A stretch of DNA of 64,000 nucleotides from an uncultured Aquimarina sp. (lineage in GTDB: Bacteria; Bacteroidota; Bacteroidia; Flavobacteriales; Flavobacteriaceae). The notes beneath the pieces are model-generated. The model had not been told where the DNA came from, did no database searches, and saw nothing but the letters and a program-made list of their open reading frames with translations. This document shows positions 1-7,625 of this stretch, piece after piece. A program made the position numbers and the translations under genes. The stretch spans positions 62,001-126,000 of the forward strand of contig NZ_CANLMP010000009.1 in NCBI RefSeq assembly GCF_947492405.1, in the 5' to 3' direction. Within the stretch, counting starts at the first letter, position 1. Each line of letters opens with the position of its first letter.

Positions 1-556
1 GAGTAGCAAACTGAAGTACTTTTTTAAGATCTTTTAAATCTAGAAGTGGTAGTTTGTTGTCGTCACAATATTTAAAAATAATAGAAATAATACCCGCTTG
101 TGTTTCAGTAACATCTAATATCCTGGAAAATAAAACCGGACCAAATTCACTTACTGTTGCTCTAAGTCTAACTCCATCTTGCTCTGATAAAGAGAGAATT
201 TCTACTGGAAAATCTTTTGCTTCGAATGGAATTCCTATTTTTTCGTGTCGTTCATCAATTTTTGGATGACCTGGACTAGCAGCAGCTAATCCACTAAGAT
301 CACCTTTAATATCCATAAGAAGCACTGGTATGCCTTTTTCGCTTAGATTCTCTGCGAGAACTTGCAGTGTTTTAGTTTTACCAGTTCCAGTAGCACCAGC
401 AATAAGTCCATGTCTATTTAATGTTTTTAGCGGAATCTTAACGTGAGCATTTGTGACAGTTTCTCCATTATGCATTGCTGCCCCTAAGGCGATATAATCA
501 CCTTTGGTAGTATATCCTTTATTTATATGATCAAAAAAATCCTGATTACTACTCAT
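1..556 (-). CDS. HerA-like bipartite helicase/ATPase, DUF853 family (N-terminal part only)
   Basis: The gene starts at 556 and runs off the left edge, so only about 185 N-terminal residues are visible. A Walker A motif GATGTGKT lies at residues 54-61, followed by a DUF853-typical stretch VLLMDIKGDLSGL (about 78-90), where the aspartate sits in a hydrophobic strand. This combination, with the preceding 'GLIA', is typical of the DUF853/YjgR group of HerA/FtsK-like P-loop ATPases, cytosolic proteins of about 500 residues with poorly known function. No neighbour on this strand is visible. The family call is good. The biological role is unknown. Confidence 0.85.
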   Translation of the reverse strand, partial: MSSNQDFFDHINKGYTTKGDYIALGAAMHNGETVTNAHVKIPLKTLNRHGLIAGATGTGKTKTLQVLAENLSEKGIPVLLMDIKGDLSGLAAASPGHPKIDERHEKIGIPFEAKDFPVEILSLSEQDGVRLRATVSEFGPVLFSRILDVTETQAGIISIIFKYCDDNKLPLLDLKDLKKVLQFAT

Positions 557-713
557 AATTGATGTAAATTTTGATAAAAATAGGAATCTTACGTATTCTA
601 TCGAAATGAATATGATTTTGTTTTCGATAAATTTATAATTTTTAATTTAATAAGCAGAAGTGTAGAAAATTATAGTTTACTTTTATAGGTTACAAATTAT
701 AATCTCTAGTATA

Positions 714-1169
714 ATGAAAAAGATATATGTAATAATAATCATAATTACCTTTTCTATTAGTTGTAGTAACCGTTCTGATTCAGGAACTTCAATTGTTTTT
801 CATAAAACTCATGAACCTAAAAAAGAAAATGCTCCGTTTTCTGATATTGTACAAGTAGGAGATTTATATTTTCTTTCTGGTCAGATCGGAATGAATCACT
901 CGACACGTAAATTAGTAACTGGAGGTATAACAGAAGAAACAAAACAAACTCTAGAGAATATCAAAGCTGTATTAAAGCATCATAATATGGATATGAATAA
1001 TGTAGTTAAGTGTACGGTTGTACTTGCAGATATAAAAGATTTTGTAGCGTTTAACGAAGTTTATAAGGCGTACTTTCCTCAAAAGCCTGCAAGAACTACT
1101 TTTGCGGCCAAAGGTTTAGCAGTAGGGGCAAAGATCGAAATAGAGTGTATCGCTGCTAAATCGGAATAG
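714..1169 (+). CDS. RidA-like (YjgF/YER057c/UK114) family lipoprotein
   Basis: 151 residues. Residues 1-17 form a lipoprotein signal ending in SISC, so the protein should be exported and lipidated. That is unusual, because most RidA enzymes are cytosolic imine/enamine deaminases. The body carries the family signatures: FSDIVQVGDLYFLSGQIG, then TLENIKAVL, and at the end PARTTFAAKGLAVGAKIEIE, where the arginine corresponds to the substrate-carboxylate-binding arginine of RidA. Hence hydrolysis of reactive 2-aminoacrylate-like imines is possible, but the periplasmic substrate is unknown. It stands alone and is followed by a hairpin terminator. Confidence 0.85.
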   Translation: MKKIYVIIIIITFSISCSNRSDSGTSIVFHKTHEPKKENAPFSDIVQVGDLYFLSGQIGMNHSTRKLVTGGITEETKQTLENIKAVLKHHNMDMNNVVKCTVVLADIKDFVAFNEVYKAYFPQKPARTTFAAKGLAVGAKIEIECIAAKSE

Positions 1170-1172
1170 AGA

Positions 1173-1194
1173 GCTTATAGAATAAGCATTTTTT
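1173..1194 (+). terminator. Rho-independent terminator after the RidA-like gene
   Basis: Stem GCTTAT/ATAAGC (1173-1178 and 1182-1187) with loop AGA, followed by a T run to about 1194, four bases after the stop codon. Confidence 0.6.
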
Positions 1195-1279
1195 CTATGA
1201 CTATTGTATACAATTTTTTAAGTTAGTAATCTTATTTTAAGATTCGTAGTTCGTCATTCATCTTTCGTAATTTATTATC

Positions 1280-1287
1280 TACCTTTG
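1280..1287 (+). promoter_or_regulatory. -7 promoter box of queE
   Basis: TACCTTTG fits the Bacteroidota -7 consensus TAnnTTTG. It lies only 7 bases before the first ATG (1295). Transcription would start at about that ATG, so translation starts either without a leader at 1295 or at the next ATG (1334). Upstream (1240-1275) is a small run of reiterated TTCGTA/TTCGTC-like units. Confidence 0.55.
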
Positions 1288-1294
1288 CAGCCTT

Positions 1295-1924
1295 ATGCAA
1301 GAAAGTACAGAGAAATTGGTGAATGAAGGTAAAATGCTTCCACTTATGGAAGAGTTTTATACTATACAAGGAGAAGGGTACCATAAAGGTACTGCTGCTT
1401 ACTTTGTAAGAATTGGTGGCTGTGATGTTGGATGTCATTGGTGTGATGTAAAAGAAAGTTGGAACGCAGATTTACATCCGCCTACTACAACAGATATTAT
1501 TGTAGAAAATGCAGTAAAATATAGCAATGTAGTAGTGGTTACAGGAGGAGAACCGCTAACTTGGGATATGACAGAACTTACTAAGGGGCTAAAAAGTAAA
1601 GGTGCTCAAACCCATATTGAAACATCAGGAGCCTATCCGCTTACAGGTCATTGGGATTGGATATGTTTATCACCAAAAAAAGTAAAGCTTCCTAAACCGG
1701 AAATATATAACGAAGCTCACGAGCTTAAATGCATCGTTTATAATAAAAATGATTTTGATTTTGCAGAAGAGCAAGCAGCACAAGTTTCGGAGAATTGTGT
1801 GTTGTATCTACAGCCAGAATGGAGCGTTAGAGATAAGGTGATTCCGTTAATAGTAGATTATGTGATGGAAAACCCTAAGTGGAAGGTGTCATTACAGACT
1901 CATAAGTACCTGAATATTCCTTAA
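1295..1924 (+). CDS. queE: 7-carboxy-7-deazaguanine synthase (radical SAM)
   Basis: QueE converts 6-carboxy-5,6,7,8-tetrahydropterin to 7-carboxy-7-deazaguanine in queuosine/preQ0 synthesis. The N-terminal EEFYTIQGEG motif and the cluster-binding CDVGCHWC (C43, C47, C50; CX3CX2C) are diagnostic, followed by VVVTGGEPL (SAM-binding GGE motif) and SPKKVKLP. At 209 residues it is of normal size. Family members usually begin about five residues before EEFYTIQGEG, so the real start may be the ATG at 1334 (residue 14), which would leave a leader of about 40 nt after the box at 1280. No queC, queD or queF is adjacent. Confidence 0.93.
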   Translation: MQESTEKLVNEGKMLPLMEEFYTIQGEGYHKGTAAYFVRIGGCDVGCHWCDVKESWNADLHPPTTTDIIVENAVKYSNVVVVTGGEPLTWDMTELTKGLKSKGAQTHIETSGAYPLTGHWDWICLSPKKVKLPKPEIYNEAHELKCIVYNKNDFDFAEEQAAQVSENCVLYLQPEWSVRDKVIPLIVDYVMENPKWKVSLQTHKYLNIP

Positions 1925-2144
1925 TTAACGCATTTCAATTACGGTTTTTTGCTTTTTTTGGAAAAAACTAAGCGTCTGATTTATAGTTGATTATGGTTTA
2001 ACCGTAAAATTAAGGGAAATATCCCCCTAATTTATTTACATTAAAGTAGGAATAGGATTACTTTATTTGGTGTAAAATTCCCCAAAAAGTGTTTTTAATC
2101 GTTTAAATACGTTTTTTATCAAAAATAGATATTTTTTTAACATA

Positions 2145-2152
2145 TATGTTTG
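2145..2152 (+). promoter_or_regulatory. -7 promoter box of peptide gene 1
   Basis: TATGTTTG matches TAnnTTTG and lies 53 bases upstream of the ATG at 2206. It is 54 bases downstream of the shared GTTTTTAATCG motif at 2091. Confidence 0.45.
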
Positions 2153-2205
2153 AAAATCATTAAAGTAGTTGTTAAATTTATGTAAATAATTAAAAACAAT
2201 TTACT

Positions 2206-2304
2206 ATGAGAAATTTTTACACTATTTTAAGTTTACAATTTAAGTCTGTTATAACTTTTATTAAGGAGTTGCCTTCTGCTTCAAGTCACGTAATTAGACA
2301 TTAA
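2206..2304 (+). CDS. 32-residue peptide, member 1 of a three-gene tandem family
   Basis: This small ORF encodes 32 residues. It aligns without gaps to two others of exactly the same length at 2779 and 3123. The N-terminal part (MRNFYTILSLQFKSVITF) is amphipathic or hydrophobic with one or two basic residues. The C-terminal part is KELPSASSHVIRH. Positions M1, F4, Y5, F18, K20, E21, L22, P23, A25, S27 and I30 are identical in all three. It has its own -7 box (2145), an A-rich leader similar to the other two (AATTAAAAACAA before ACT-ATG) and its own terminator (2357). I do not recognise the family. No signal peptide or lipobox is present. Possible roles are a membrane-active (type I toxin-like) peptide, a signalling peptide or a precursor peptide, and nothing in the sequence decides between these. 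Confidence 0.7.
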   Translation: MRNFYTILSLQFKSVITFIKELPSASSHVIRH

Positions 2305-2356
2305 TAATTTAATTATAATACATAAAACCCAAATTCTATGTATTTTACAAAATTGT

Positions 2357-2390
2357 AAAAGGGATTGTCGATTAGATAATCCCTTTTTTA
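2357..2390 (+). terminator. Rho-independent terminator of peptide gene 1
   Basis: A perfect 10-bp stem AAAAGGGATT/AATCCCTTTT (2357-2366 and 2378-2387) with an 11-base loop, running into a T tract. Confidence 0.75.
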
Positions 2391-2744
2391 TAATGTAATT
2401 TGCTGTGTTAGATTTTCTAATTATTCTAGTATATTAATAATTGAATGATCTATAGCATTTCAAAATTGAAAAACTTTCTACTTACCCATATAAAGTATAT
2501 ACCAGATATTCTCAAGAAGTGTGTTTTAATATAACTTCTTTTCTCCTTTAAGAGTAGTATGCGCTAATAACTTAAAAATTCAGGGGGATAAGCCCCTTAT
2601 TTTATGTTTTTTTCTGTAGGGTAATTCTTCATTATTTAACATTAGTACTTTTCAATTGTGTCTTTATATCTGAAATAAGTGTTTTTATGTCTAAAATTTG
2701 AATTTCTATATGTTAATTTTTTTTACTCATATGTAATAGAGATT

Positions 2745-2752
2745 TATCTTTG
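2745..2752 (+). promoter_or_regulatory. -7 promoter box of peptide gene 2
   Basis: TATCTTTG, an exact TAnnTTTG match, 26 bases before the ATG at 2779 and 64 bases after the GTTTTTATGTC motif at 2681. Confidence 0.6.
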
Positions 2753-2778
2753 CATAACAAATTAAAAATCAAACTATT

Positions 2779-2877
2779 ATGAAGTTATTTTACGGTATAA
2801 TGACAATTGATGTTAAAGCATTAATGAATTTTCTGAAAGAATTGCCTTCTGCATGTAGTAATGCTATTCATAGGTAA
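2779..2877 (+). CDS. 32-residue peptide, member 2 of a three-gene tandem family
   Basis: Again exactly 32 residues, starting MKLFYGIMTIDVKALMNF and ending LKELPSACSNAIHR. It is the only copy with a cysteine (C26, in the place of serine) and with acidic D11. The shared FY at 4-5, F18 and KELP at 20-23 make homology to members 1 and 3 clear, although the DNA has diverged, which argues that the protein sequence is under selection. The leader (AAATTAAAAATCAAACT before ATT-ATG) resembles that of member 1. The nearest promoter box is at 2745 and a hairpin follows at 2904. Function is unknown. Confidence 0.7.
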   Translation: MKLFYGIMTIDVKALMNFLKELPSACSNAIHR

Positions 2878-2903
2878 TTAAATTGGTTAGCTTATAAAAG
2901 GGA

Positions 2904-2927
2904 AAAACATAGTAATGTTTTGTTTTG
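2904..2927 (+). terminator. Probable terminator of peptide gene 2
   Basis: Perfect 7-bp stem AAAACAT/ATGTTTT (2904-2910, 2915-2921) with loop AGTA, followed by GTTTTG. It is weaker than the hairpins after members 1 and 3. Confidence 0.5.
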
Positions 2928-3008
2928 TCAAGAATGATTTTTTGCTATATACTAGTAAAGATCAATGAATGTGTAGGAATTGATTTTACTAGTATAAATA
3001 AAATTTAC

Positions 3009-3025
3009 GTTTTTAATCGATTAAA
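3009..3025. promoter_or_regulatory. Palindromic motif upstream of peptide gene 3
   Basis: TTTAATCGATTAAA (3012-3025) is a perfect 14-bp palindrome preceded by GTT. A one-mismatch version lies at 2094-2107, at almost the same distance from peptide gene 1 (start-to-ATG 114 versus 115 bases from the leading G). Another one-mismatch version occurs at 34736-34749, in the large gap before the polysaccharide region. It is a candidate operator for a dimeric regulator. Confidence 0.4.
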
Positions 3026-3122
3026 CATTACTTTACATCTAAAAGCACTTACATATTTTGTTAAAAAAATTGATTTTAAGTCTTTTAGGTATTATCTTGT
3101 AAATAATTAAATTGGAAATATT

Positions 3123-3221
3123 ATGGGGCTATTTTACACTAAATTCAGATTAACTTTTAGGATTGTCATGGACTTTCTTAAAGAATTACCAGGAGCGTCT
3201 AGTCACGCTATCCACAGATAG
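3123..3221 (+). CDS. 32-residue peptide, member 3 of a three-gene tandem family
   Basis: 32 residues, starting MGLFYTKFRLTFRIVMDF and ending LKELPGASSHAIHR. It is more basic in the first half (K7, R9, R13) than the other two copies, and G24 replaces serine. The leader AATAATTAAATTGGAAATATT before the ATG resembles those of the other members. No exact TAnnTTTG box is seen, and the nearest candidate is TATTTTG at 3054-3060. A very strong bidirectional terminator follows 58 bases after the stop. It is the last member before the convergent DUF2911 gene. Confidence 0.7.
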   Translation: MGLFYTKFRLTFRIVMDFLKELPGASSHAIHR

Positions 3222-3279
3222 TTATTATTTCAGTGAAATAATTATACCTTTCTAGTCAAAAGGTTAATGTAAAAAAATA

Positions 3280-3307
3280 AAAGCGAGGTTAGTTTTAACC
3301 TCGCTTT
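3280..3307. terminator. Bidirectional terminator between peptide gene 3 and the DUF2911 gene
   Basis: A perfect 12-bp stem AAAGCGAGGTTA/TAACCTCGCTTT (3280-3291, 3296-3307) with a GTTT loop, flanked by A-rich sequence on the left and T-rich sequence on the right, placed between convergent genes. Confidence 0.85.
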
Positions 3308-3335
3308 ACTTTTATCTTAATGTAGTAGTTGTTAC

Positions 3336-3869
3336 TTAGTTATAAAAAGGAACTTCTACTCTAGTAGTTTCCCATCCTAGTACCATATGATAACCTTTGT
3401 CTACTTTTTTGAAAGCAATAGAAAATGCTTCTAATTCATCACCTTTTCCTGCTGGAACTTTTATTTTGGCAACATCATTTTTATCATTGTAAGAATATGC
3501 TCCCCAAACATCTAAATCAGAATTTAGAATAATAGTCCATTCTTTTTCTCCAGGTATAGTAAACAATGAATAGGTTCCGGCTTTTACTGTTCCATCACCT
3601 AATTTCATATCCTTAAAAAGTTTTATCTCAGTAGCTTCATCAGCTCCTGTTCTCCAAACTTTTCCATAAGGTACTTTGTCTCCTAACATGGTTCTCCCTT
3701 TTTTCTGTGGTCTACTGTAAATAACCTTGATATCTGGTTTTGCATTCCTATCTGTTTTTGCATAAGAAATATCTGTTGGGCTTTTCTGTAAACCTGCAAA
3801 CTTTTGAGCATTTATGCTAGTTACAGTCCCTAAAAACATAATAACTGCGAATAAAAGTGATTTTTTCAT
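3336..3869 (-). CDS. DUF2911 family secreted protein
   Basis: 177 residues with a Sec signal peptide (about 1-21, cleavage after INA before QKF). The remainder carries the DUF2911 hallmark stretch IKVIYSRPQKKGRTMLGDKV followed by PYGKVWRTGADEATEI and AGTYSLFTIPGEKEWTIILN. These proteins are predicted to be small periplasmic beta-rich proteins, and their function is not known. It is transcribed alone toward the peptide array and shares the terminator at 3280. Confidence 0.85.
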   Translation of the reverse strand: MKKSLLFAVIMFLGTVTSINAQKFAGLQKSPTDISYAKTDRNAKPDIKVIYSRPQKKGRTMLGDKVPYGKVWRTGADEATEIKLFKDMKLGDGTVKAGTYSLFTIPGEKEWTIILNSDLDVWGAYSYNDKNDVAKIKVPAGKGDELEAFSIAFKKVDKGYHMVLGWETTRVEVPFYN

Positions 3870-4127
3870 AATTCGTGATTTTATTTTTAACCGTCGTAAA
3901 GATATATGTGAACATACATATGAAATGTTAATCCTGTCTTTAAGTTCTGTTAAAAAGAGGTAAATAACAACTTGGTAGTTTTATGTGGAATTTTGGAAAT
4001 AAAAATTGTTTTTTGGTATGTAAATGGTTATTTTTTATTTCAATTTGAAAGCAATTATTGATTTAATATTTAAATAGTGTAACTATAATATCATCTTTGA
4101 CTTCTCAATTAATAGAAAAAGAAGAAT

Positions 4128-5813
4128 ATGTGTGGAATTGTTTGCGCTTTTGAATTAAAAGAAAAAGCAGAGGTTTTGAGACCTCAGTTATTGGAAATGT
4201 CAAAGAGAATACGTCATAGAGGTCCGGATTGGAGTGGTATTTATTCGGATCAAAAAGCAATCTTAGCTCATGAAAGATTAGCAATAGTTGATCCTGTATC
4301 AGGTAAACAACCTTTGTTTAGTGAAGATAAGAAGTTAGTCTTAGCTGCCAATGGCGAAATATATAATCACGGAGAAATTCGAAGAGAGTTTGAAGGGAAA
4401 TATAACTTCCAAACGGAGTCTGATTGCGAAGTTATTTTAGCTTTATATAAGGAAAAAGGAGCAGGGTTTTTAGATGATCTAAATGGTATTTTTGCTTTTG
4501 CACTTTATGATGCAGAGCAAGATTCATATTTAATTGCAAGAGATCATATGGGGATTATTCCTTTATATATGGGTTGGGATCAAAATGGAACTTTTTATGT
4601 GGCTTCTGAATTAAAAGCGCTAGAAGGTGTTTGTACCAAGATAGAATTATTTCCACCTGGTCATTATTTAGATAGTAAGAAGGGGGAATTAACAAAATGG
4701 TATATCAGGGACTGGTCGGATTTTGATGCAGTAAAAGATAATCAAACAAGTATTGACGAAGTTAGGGATGCATTAGAAGCCGCTGTACATAGACAATTAA
4801 TGTCTGATGTTCCGTATGGGGTATTGTTATCTGGAGGTTTAGATTCTTCTGTAACTTCTGCGATAGCTAAGAAGTACTCTGAGAAAAGAGTAGAGTCTGG
4901 TGATACGAAAGAAGCCTGGTGGCCACAACTGCATTCTTTCTCTGTTGGGTTAGAAGGTTCTCCAGATCTAGCTGCCGCACAAAAAGTGGCTGATCATATA
5001 GGAACGATACATCATGAAATTAAATTCACCATCCAAGAAGGATTAGATGCTATTAAGGATGTGATATATAACTTAGAAACATATGACATCACTACGATTA
5101 GAGCGTCAACTCCGATGTATTTGATGGCTAGGGTGATAAAGTCTATGGGTGTGAAAATGGTGCTATCTGGTGAAGGTGCAGATGAAATATTTGGAGGATA
5201 TCTATATTTTCATAAAGCACCGAATGCAAAAGAGTTTCATGAAGAGACTGTTCGTAAGTTAGATAAGCTTCATATGTACGATTGTTTGCGTGCGAATAAA
5301 TCTTTGGCAGCTTGGGGAATCGAAGGAAGAGTTCCTTTCTTAGATAAAGAATTTATGGATGTAGCTATGCGTATTAATCCGCAAGATAAAATGATTAATG
5401 GAGAACGAATGGAGAAATGGGTAATACGTAAAGCTTTTGAATCTTATTTGCCAGAAAGCGTAGCTTGGAGACAAAAAGAGCAATTCTCTGATGGTGTCGG
5501 ATATAGTTGGATTGATACTTTAAAAGAAGTAGTGGAGACAGAAGTAACAGATGAGCAAATGGCAAATGCGCATTTTAAGTTCCCAATTCAAACGCCGCAA
5601 AATAAAGAAGAATTTTATTATAGATCTATATTCGAAGGTCATTTTCCTAGTGACGCAGCAGCATTAAGTGTTCCGCAAGAGCCTTCTGTCGCATGTAGTA
5701 CAAAAATTGCTCTCGAATGGGATGAGGCTTTTAAGAATATGAATGATCCAAGTGGAAGAGCTGTGGCAAACGTTCACGATGACGCTTACTTATTAGGAGA
5801 GGTTGTTCAATAA
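4128..5813 (+). CDS. asnB: Asparagine synthase (glutamine-hydrolysing), AsnB type
   Basis: 561 residues, the usual size of class II AsnB. Cys2 in MCGIVCAF is the catalytic nucleophile of the N-terminal glutaminase domain (about 1-190, with RHRGPDWSG). The synthetase domain follows with the PP-loop LSGGLDSS at about residue 235 and the VLSGEGADEIFGGY motif. It makes asparagine from aspartate, glutamine and ATP in the cytosol. It stands as a single gene with a strong terminator downstream. Confidence 0.95.
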   Translation: MCGIVCAFELKEKAEVLRPQLLEMSKRIRHRGPDWSGIYSDQKAILAHERLAIVDPVSGKQPLFSEDKKLVLAANGEIYNHGEIRREFEGKYNFQTESDCEVILALYKEKGAGFLDDLNGIFAFALYDAEQDSYLIARDHMGIIPLYMGWDQNGTFYVASELKALEGVCTKIELFPPGHYLDSKKGELTKWYIRDWSDFDAVKDNQTSIDEVRDALEAAVHRQLMSDVPYGVLLSGGLDSSVTSAIAKKYSEKRVESGDTKEAWWPQLHSFSVGLEGSPDLAAAQKVADHIGTIHHEIKFTIQEGLDAIKDVIYNLETYDITTIRASTPMYLMARVIKSMGVKMVLSGEGADEIFGGYLYFHKAPNAKEFHEETVRKLDKLHMYDCLRANKSLAAWGIEGRVPFLDKEFMDVAMRINPQDKMINGERMEKWVIRKAFESYLPESVAWRQKEQFSDGVGYSWIDTLKEVVETEVTDEQMANAHFKFPIQTPQNKEEFYYRSIFEGHFPSDAAALSVPQEPSVACSTKIALEWDEAFKNMNDPSGRAVANVHDDAYLLGEVVQ

Positions 5814-5880
5814 ATAGTATATCGAAGAAATTTAAAGATTTCAGCTTGAGTCGCTGAAAGTTGAGTTAATTGAGATGTGA

Positions 5881-5911
5881 AAACCCTGAGAAAGTTTCTC
5901 AGGGTTTTTTT
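5881..5911. terminator. Terminator after asnB
   Basis: Stem AAACCCTGAGA/TCTCAGGGTTT (5881-5891, 5897-5907) with a 5-base loop and a T run to 5911. It sits between convergent genes and may also serve the protease gene. Confidence 0.85.
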
Positions 5912-5935
5912 ATGATTTTATTAGGGCAATATAGC

Positions 5936-7114
5936 TTAGTTGCTTCCGCAGCGACCTTGGTTAGACCATCTTCTGTTACTTTGTAAAAGATATAAGTATC
6001 CATTATAAGTAACTTGATCACCAGGAGAATAACTTCTATTTCTGCTATAAGCATCAACACCTTCGCAAATATCAGCTGTTTGTGTGTCTCCACACTCTCC
6101 TAATCGATTCCATCCGTTAAAATCTCTTTCATATAGGAATCCTTGGTAGGTTACTTTATCACCAACACTATATCTAATATTAGGAGACCATTCGTCAATT
6201 CCTTCACAGATATCGTTTCCGTCTCCATCGCCACCGCCGTCTCCGCCACCGTCGCCATCTCCGGCTGGATATACTTGGTTTGTACCAGCAATATCTCCTG
6301 CAGATAATTCAGGTCTTCTTCTTGGGTGTGTAGTTCCGTCTAATTGAACGATAGTAGGTTGTCCATTTTTACTAAAGGTATAGGCGCCATACATCATCGT
6401 TGATTTGATGTCAAACTCACCAATGTTTACAGAGTTTTCATTTTTTCTAAACTGACTTGCAGCGCCATTTTGGATATTTTCAAAAAGAATTCTTACGTGG
6501 TTATCTCTATCAGAACGAGTTTGTTCGTGAATGTAACCAAGAGTGTGACCAATTTCATGAATCATTACTACTTCGCTAGTTCTAACGCCCATATTAATTC
6601 TTCCACGAGTACCATTAACACCTAAATTAGCACTTGCACAGTTACAGTTGTCTCCATTATTTGTTATGGTAACATAGTAATTTTCATTAGTTCTTTCTTT
6701 GAACTTGATGTTTGTTTTACTAGTCCATTCTTGCATGGAATTCAAAGACACTTGTCTTTGGTTGTTACTCAAGTTATTGTCAAAAACGTAAATGATGGTA
6801 TTATTTGGCCATTTTTGAACCCCTCTATAGAAACCTAGCCTTTCGTCTAAATCTTCATTTGGAATTGGATTAGCTTCATATCCAATCTTTTGGTCTGTTA
6901 GCTGTCTGGATTCATAAATGATATCACCGCCCAAAAATGTTCCGTCTCCTAGGTCTTTTACCGATACAACATCGTCATTAAAGAATTTTTTGATCAATTC
7001 GGTTTCTTCAGTACCTGATACTTCTTCAAAACTTTCGTTTGTACAGGAACTTGCTAAAAGTCCTAAACAGATGAAAGCAGCTTTACCGAAATTCACTAGA
7101 TTTTTAGTTTTCAT
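5936..7114 (-). CDS. Astacin-type (M12A) zinc metalloprotease lipoprotein with two chitin-binding modules
   Basis: Start taken at 7114 (MKTKNLVNFGKAAF, lipobox LASSC) rather than an in-frame ATG 51 bases upstream, because only this one gives a normal signal peptide. Length is 392 residues. The catalytic motif HEIGHTLGYIHE (H186, E187, H190, H196) is the astacin HExxHxxGxxHE. STMMYGAY about 50 residues later is the Met-turn with its tyrosine. A Gly/Asp linker (about residues 289-306) leads to two tandem CBM5/12-like modules, CEGIDEWSPNIRYSVGDKV and CEGVDAYSRNRSYSPGDQV, each with the conserved aromatic YxGxLY. Likely role: surface-anchored degradation of protein in chitin- or polysaccharide-rich matrix. 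Confidence 0.9.
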   Translation of the reverse strand: MKTKNLVNFGKAAFICLGLLASSCTNESFEEVSGTEETELIKKFFNDDVVSVKDLGDGTFLGGDIIYESRQLTDQKIGYEANPIPNEDLDERLGFYRGVQKWPNNTIIYVFDNNLSNNQRQVSLNSMQEWTSKTNIKFKERTNENYYVTITNNGDNCNCASANLGVNGTRGRINMGVRTSEVVMIHEIGHTLGYIHEQTRSDRDNHVRILFENIQNGAASQFRKNENSVNIGEFDIKSTMMYGAYTFSKNGQPTIVQLDGTTHPRRRPELSAGDIAGTNQVYPAGDGDGGGDGGGDGDGNDICEGIDEWSPNIRYSVGDKVTYQGFLYERDFNGWNRLGECGDTQTADICEGVDAYSRNRSYSPGDQVTYNGYLYLLQSNRRWSNQGRCGSN

Positions 7115-7625
7115 TTTAAAAAAAATTAGTTGAGTTTGTGTTTTACTTTTTATTTGTTTTAACATTGTAGTTACTTTGCTACTCTAACGGATGGTCATAA
7201 TAATATTGTAAACAAAGCTCTTAAAATGATTAGCTTTTATTATTCGTAAGCATTGATTGAGAAACCGTAGTCGTTAAAAGGTTTAAACACGAGTTTTATT
7301 TTTAACTAAAACATGCTTATGAAGTATGTTTATTAAATTTGAAAGAAGAAATTACCTTCGATTTTTTGTAGAGAGTTTTTTATTAACGCGTTTATTTACA
7401 AAGTGTTGGATTAATTTTCTCAAGAGAAAGTAAATTATTAAATTACTCTTAAATCCATTTTAAGACCGTTTTTATCGCTTTTAAGAGGTTTTTTTGTTTT
7501 TCTGGTATTGTTCTTAACTAATTGTTGATAACTCTTTAAATCATATCCTATAAAACACTTTGAACATTTCACTCTTTTTTTATCTTTGTTTGTTGACCAA
7601 AAATTGTAATAAATAAAGCTGATTT
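7115..7625. other. 511-bp intergenic region between the astacin gene and gyrB
   Basis: It contains divergent promoters, including the gyrB promoter at 7560-7588. The rest is AT-rich with no ORF, RNA or repeat that I can support. Confidence 0.5.
7560..7588 (+). promoter_or_regulatory. gyrB promoter
   Basis: TTG at 7560-7562 and TATCTTTG at 7581-7588, separated by 18 bases, match the Bacteroidota -33/-7 consensus. The start codon is at 7626. Confidence 0.7.

Larger units (their letters stand above)
2305..2778. other. Intergenic region between peptide genes 1 and 2
   Basis: It holds the terminator of peptide 1 (2357-2390), a G/C hairpin AGGGG-GATAAG-CCCCT at about 2583-2598, the motif GTTTTTATGTC (2681-2691) related to the upstream motif of the other two peptide genes, and the -7 box of peptide 2 (2745). 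No further coding sequence is supported. Confidence 0.5.

Noticed and set aside
2925..3110. 61-codon plus-strand ORF between peptide genes 2 and 3
   Set aside because: It overlaps the hairpin of peptide 2 and the palindrome upstream of peptide 3, has irregular composition and no recognisable signal or family. Most likely chance in AT-rich DNA.
1295..3221. queE plus the peptides as a RiPP system (radical SAM with precursor peptides)
   Set aside because: The radical SAM protein has the full queE signature and normal length, lacks a peptide-recognition domain, and is separated by about 280 bases and a separate promoter. No transporter or protease is adjacent.
5899..6093. Alternative minus-strand frame within the protease C-terminal modules
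   Set aside because: It is out of frame with the two clear chitin-binding modules and runs into the terminator.
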